Shown here: piece by piece, positions 61,925-64,000 of the stretch
Layout of the letters: each line of letters opens with the position of its first letter
How positions within the stretch are numbered: position 1 is the first letter of the stretch
From: Melanocharis versteri
Lineage: Eukaryota > Chordata > Aves > Passeriformes > Melanocharitidae
NCBI GenBank assembly: GCA_013397845.1
Contig: VZTG01007433.1
Coordinates: 71,866 to 135,865 of the forward strand
Direction of reading: 5' to 3'
DNA length: 64,000 bases
Notes under the pieces: model-generated
The model's input: only the letters and a program-made list of their open reading frames with translations
Databases searched by the model: none
Told to the model about the DNA's origin: nothing
Made by a program: the position numbers and the translations under genes

Positions 61925-62060
61925 CTTTATAAATCACTGGTACATCCTAAACTGAAATACTGTGTTCAGTTCTGCTTACACCGCTACAAAAAGATTTTTT
62001 GATAAATGGAAGGGATCCAGAGCCAGATGGAAATGTGTTGAGGGAGCAAGGAAAACTTCC
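61925..62060 (+). mobile_element. CR1-type LINE ORF2 fragment
   Basis: One frame from 61931 reads KSLVHPKLKYCVQFC and then LHRYKKI. This is the diagnostic C-terminal stretch of CR1-family reverse-transcriptase ORF2 (typically LVRPHLEYCVQFW...YKKDI). Similarity fades on both sides, so the element is a short, decayed piece. It lies in the same orientation as PCDH18. Confidence 0.7.
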
Positions 62061-63033
62061 AGGGCATGACTGCAAACATTTCTTATGTAGTCAGTATATA
62101 CTGAGAAAGAGCAAGAAACTCTATTCTGTGTGGGCTAATCTAACCATTAAGTGATTAGGGCAGGAGTTTCTTATGGTCAAAATATGCATAATGCAAAGAG
62201 TCTGTCATTTCTGAAAGCTGTCTTTTGAAGTTGGTGACTCAAACCCATTAGGGCTCCAGCAGCACCCCGATCTTCTCCAGCAGATCTGGTAGGCACACAG
62301 ACACCTAGCCTGAGAAGAGGCTTTGTGTCCTACGATCAGTTCCCTTTGGAGTGGAAAATTTAGCGTCTCTCCTGGCACATCCCTCTCTGCAGGTCTGTCA
62401 AATTGTCAGTGTAGCTCTCAGGGTTGCAGTCATTTGCCCCATCTTATTGCTTCTACCTGAGAGACATCAATAAACCAAGAAGCTGAGAGAGTAGCTCTTT
62501 GTCTTCTGCTCTTCAGCACTCATGGCTGACCTGGATTCCCATCCAGTGGGTTAGAGCCCTCCTTGTGCCAAGGTCTGAGCCAGCATGGGCCAGTAACCTG
62601 AGCTACAGAGCTGCAAGTGCACCTAAGAGTATAAATCCAGTGTAAACACCAGAGTCACACAGGCTGGGAATTAGACCCTAGGTATTCTGAGAGTAGATTA
62701 AAATTTAACTGATTTAGTTAAAAAGGTAATATGGCAGTGGATCACCTTGAGTTCTATATGCACCTCATTGTCAGAACAAAGGAGTTGTTTAATGGAAAAG
62801 GAGATGCCTCTGCATGTTATTATTCTTTGTTCTTTATTTCCCCTGTCCATTTATTCCCACTTGATTGCTCTGATATGCCTCACTAGTTTCATGTGGAAGA
62901 CTTGTTTAAAACTCAAATGAGTGCTCAGAGGTAGAAATTTCTTCCTTTTACTTTGTATTTTTTAATGAGTTAGAACTGTACAAAGGGCTTGTATTGCTTC
63001 AAGTCACAAGTGCTTGTTTTTCCACCTGGGATT

Positions 63034-63304
63034 TGTCGCTGCTGGCAGCAATAGAAAGAGCAAACTCACACCAAGCCATAGAAAGCAGAAGTGTCTGTCT
63101 TTATTTTGATTCTAACTTTTATATAGAGATATCTACATAATAGTGATTGGACAGTGTCATCCCACCCCTCAGGAGGATTGGTCGAAGCCTTGGAGCTTCA
63201 GTTAGCAAAACATAAGATTAGAAAGAGAAAAGAATGTCCCAGTTTATCTTGTTTTCCTACAGAATTCGTGAGAAGGAGCAACTTCTTCGGACTGTACGTC
63301 CACA
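63034..63304 (-). mobile_element. Solo LTR of an ERVK/alpharetrovirus-like element with 6-bp TSD
   Basis: 271 bases bounded by TGTCG on the left and CCACA on the right, so the ends are TG...CA on either strand, and directly flanked by GGGATT at 63028-63033 and 63305-63310. Read on the minus strand it has an ordered retroviral LTR layout: CCAAT box (complement of 63146-63150), TATATAAAAG (complement of about 63116-63125), then AATAAAG (complement of 63099-63105), then a short R/U5. The compact TATA-to-polyA spacing and 6-bp duplication fit beta/alpha-like (ERVK class) avian elements. There is no coding region, so it is a recombined solo LTR. Confidence 0.75.
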
Positions 63305-63563
63305 GGGATTTACATGTTTATCTTCAGCCTTAGTTAAGAGATTGCATTACTATCTTACATGAACTACATTGGTTGTTCTCATTCTTGGCAATGGAAGTAC
63401 CAGACCATTTGTGTTTGCCACCTTCCTGCACACAGAAGGTGAAACCAAACACCAGATTTGAACATCTCTGGGGAAGTTCAGTCCTGGTGTCAGGAATCCC
63501 TATGAGTGCAGGTGCTGTGTGCTGCGGGAGGGGGTGCTCATTCTCCTCGTGTCTCTCTTGCAG

Positions 63564-64000
63564 CGATGCGCCTGTGCACGGAGGAGTGCAGGGTCCTGGG
63601 CCACTCTGACCAGTGCTGGATGCCACCACTGCCTTCTCCCTCCTCTGACTACAGAAGCAACATATTCATCCCTGGGGAGGAGTTCCAGTCACCCCAGCAG
63701 CACCTGCAGCAGCAGCATCATCAGGGCCTCGAGGAGGATGCCCAGGCAGCCGACGCTGGTGAGAAGAAGAGCTTTTCAACATTTGGGAAGGACTGCCAGA
63801 GTGAGGAGGATTCAGGGGACACCTGCACCTCCTCCCTCCTCTCCGAAATGAGCAGCGTCTTCCAGCGCCTGCTGCCTCCCTCGTTGGACGCCTACATGGA
63901 GTGCAATGAGATGGATCGCTCCAACTCATTGGAGCACAGGAAGGGACATTTGCCAGCCAAGACAGTAAATTATCCACTGGGGGTGGCAGCCTGGGCAGCC
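63564..64000 (+). CDS. PCDH18: Protocadherin-18, coding exon 4 (partial, runs off window)
   Basis: Open to the window edge. Two bases complete Ala913 and Met914 starts at 63566; 145 codons reach residue 1058. The product begins MRLCTEECRVLGHSDQCW and continues through LPSPSSDYRSN, a Gln/His-rich QQHLQQQHHQ (957-966), SFSTFGKD, SSLLSEMSSVFQRLLPPSLD and AKTVNYPLGVAAWAA. All of this matches the PCDH18 C-terminal tail. FSTFGK (983-988) fits the WAVE-complex interacting WIRS pattern (hydrophobic-x-S/T-F-x-x). Mammalian PCDH18 has about 1135 residues, so about 77 residues, the stop and the 3'UTR lie beyond the window. Confidence 0.95.

Larger units (their letters stand above)
59263..63563 (+). other. 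PCDH18: PCDH18 intron 3
   Basis: A 4301-base intron from GTAAAA to TCTCTTGCAG. It holds a purine/A-rich simple tract (61222-61274), a CR1 ORF2 fragment (about 61925-62060) and a minus-strand solo LTR (63034-63304). The rest is unremarkable. No other gene or RNA was recognised. Confidence 0.9.

Noticed and set aside
1..64000. CRISPR arrays, operons, tRNA or rRNA genes
   Set aside because: The sequence is vertebrate nuclear DNA. No regularly spaced repeats, tRNA-like folds or rRNA were recognised by eye; small RNAs could be missed without a covariance search.

Overview
This is a bird genomic window, probably from a songbird (passerine). It is AT-rich and intron-containing, carries CR1 LINE fragments and solo retroviral LTRs, and holds one recognisable gene: the delta-2 (non-clustered) protocadherin PCDH18, on the + strand. 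The passerine assignment rests on my recollection of a repeat family at about 30.6-31.8 kb and is less certain than the bird assignment.

Positions 1 to about 54.4 kb form a gene desert upstream of PCDH18. I read both strands and found no exon, RNA gene or recognisable pseudogene; the short open frames there look like chance. The desert holds simple repeats, two assembly gaps set in homopolymers (20367-20391 and 48659-48699), a 1.2-kb GC-rich LTR-like repeat with two CTCF-like motifs (about 30625-31811), one minus-strand CR1 3' end (about 49335-49490), two small local duplications, and a few blocks that resemble conserved non-coding DNA by composition only. In other vertebrates PCDH18 also lies beside a large gene desert, so distal enhancers are expected here, but they cannot be proven from one sequence.

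Positions 54.4-55.46 kb are a GC- and CpG-richer promoter/5'UTR block. PCDH18 follows in four coding exons: exon 1 (55465-57948; signal peptide, all six cadherin repeats, transmembrane helix and proximal cytoplasmic tail), exon 2 (58882-58970), exon 3 (59099-59262) and exon 4 (63564 to the window edge). Splice sites and phases all agree, giving 1058 residues before the window cuts off roughly the last 77. Intron 3 (4.3 kb) contains a CR1 ORF2 fragment and a cleanly bounded 271-bp minus-strand solo LTR with a 6-bp target duplication, only about 250 bp upstream of exon 4.

I found no new multi-gene system. The best leads are the LTR next to exon 4, the LTR-borne CTCF-like sites in the desert, the NAGNAG acceptor at exon 2, and a possible read-through short isoform from intron 1.
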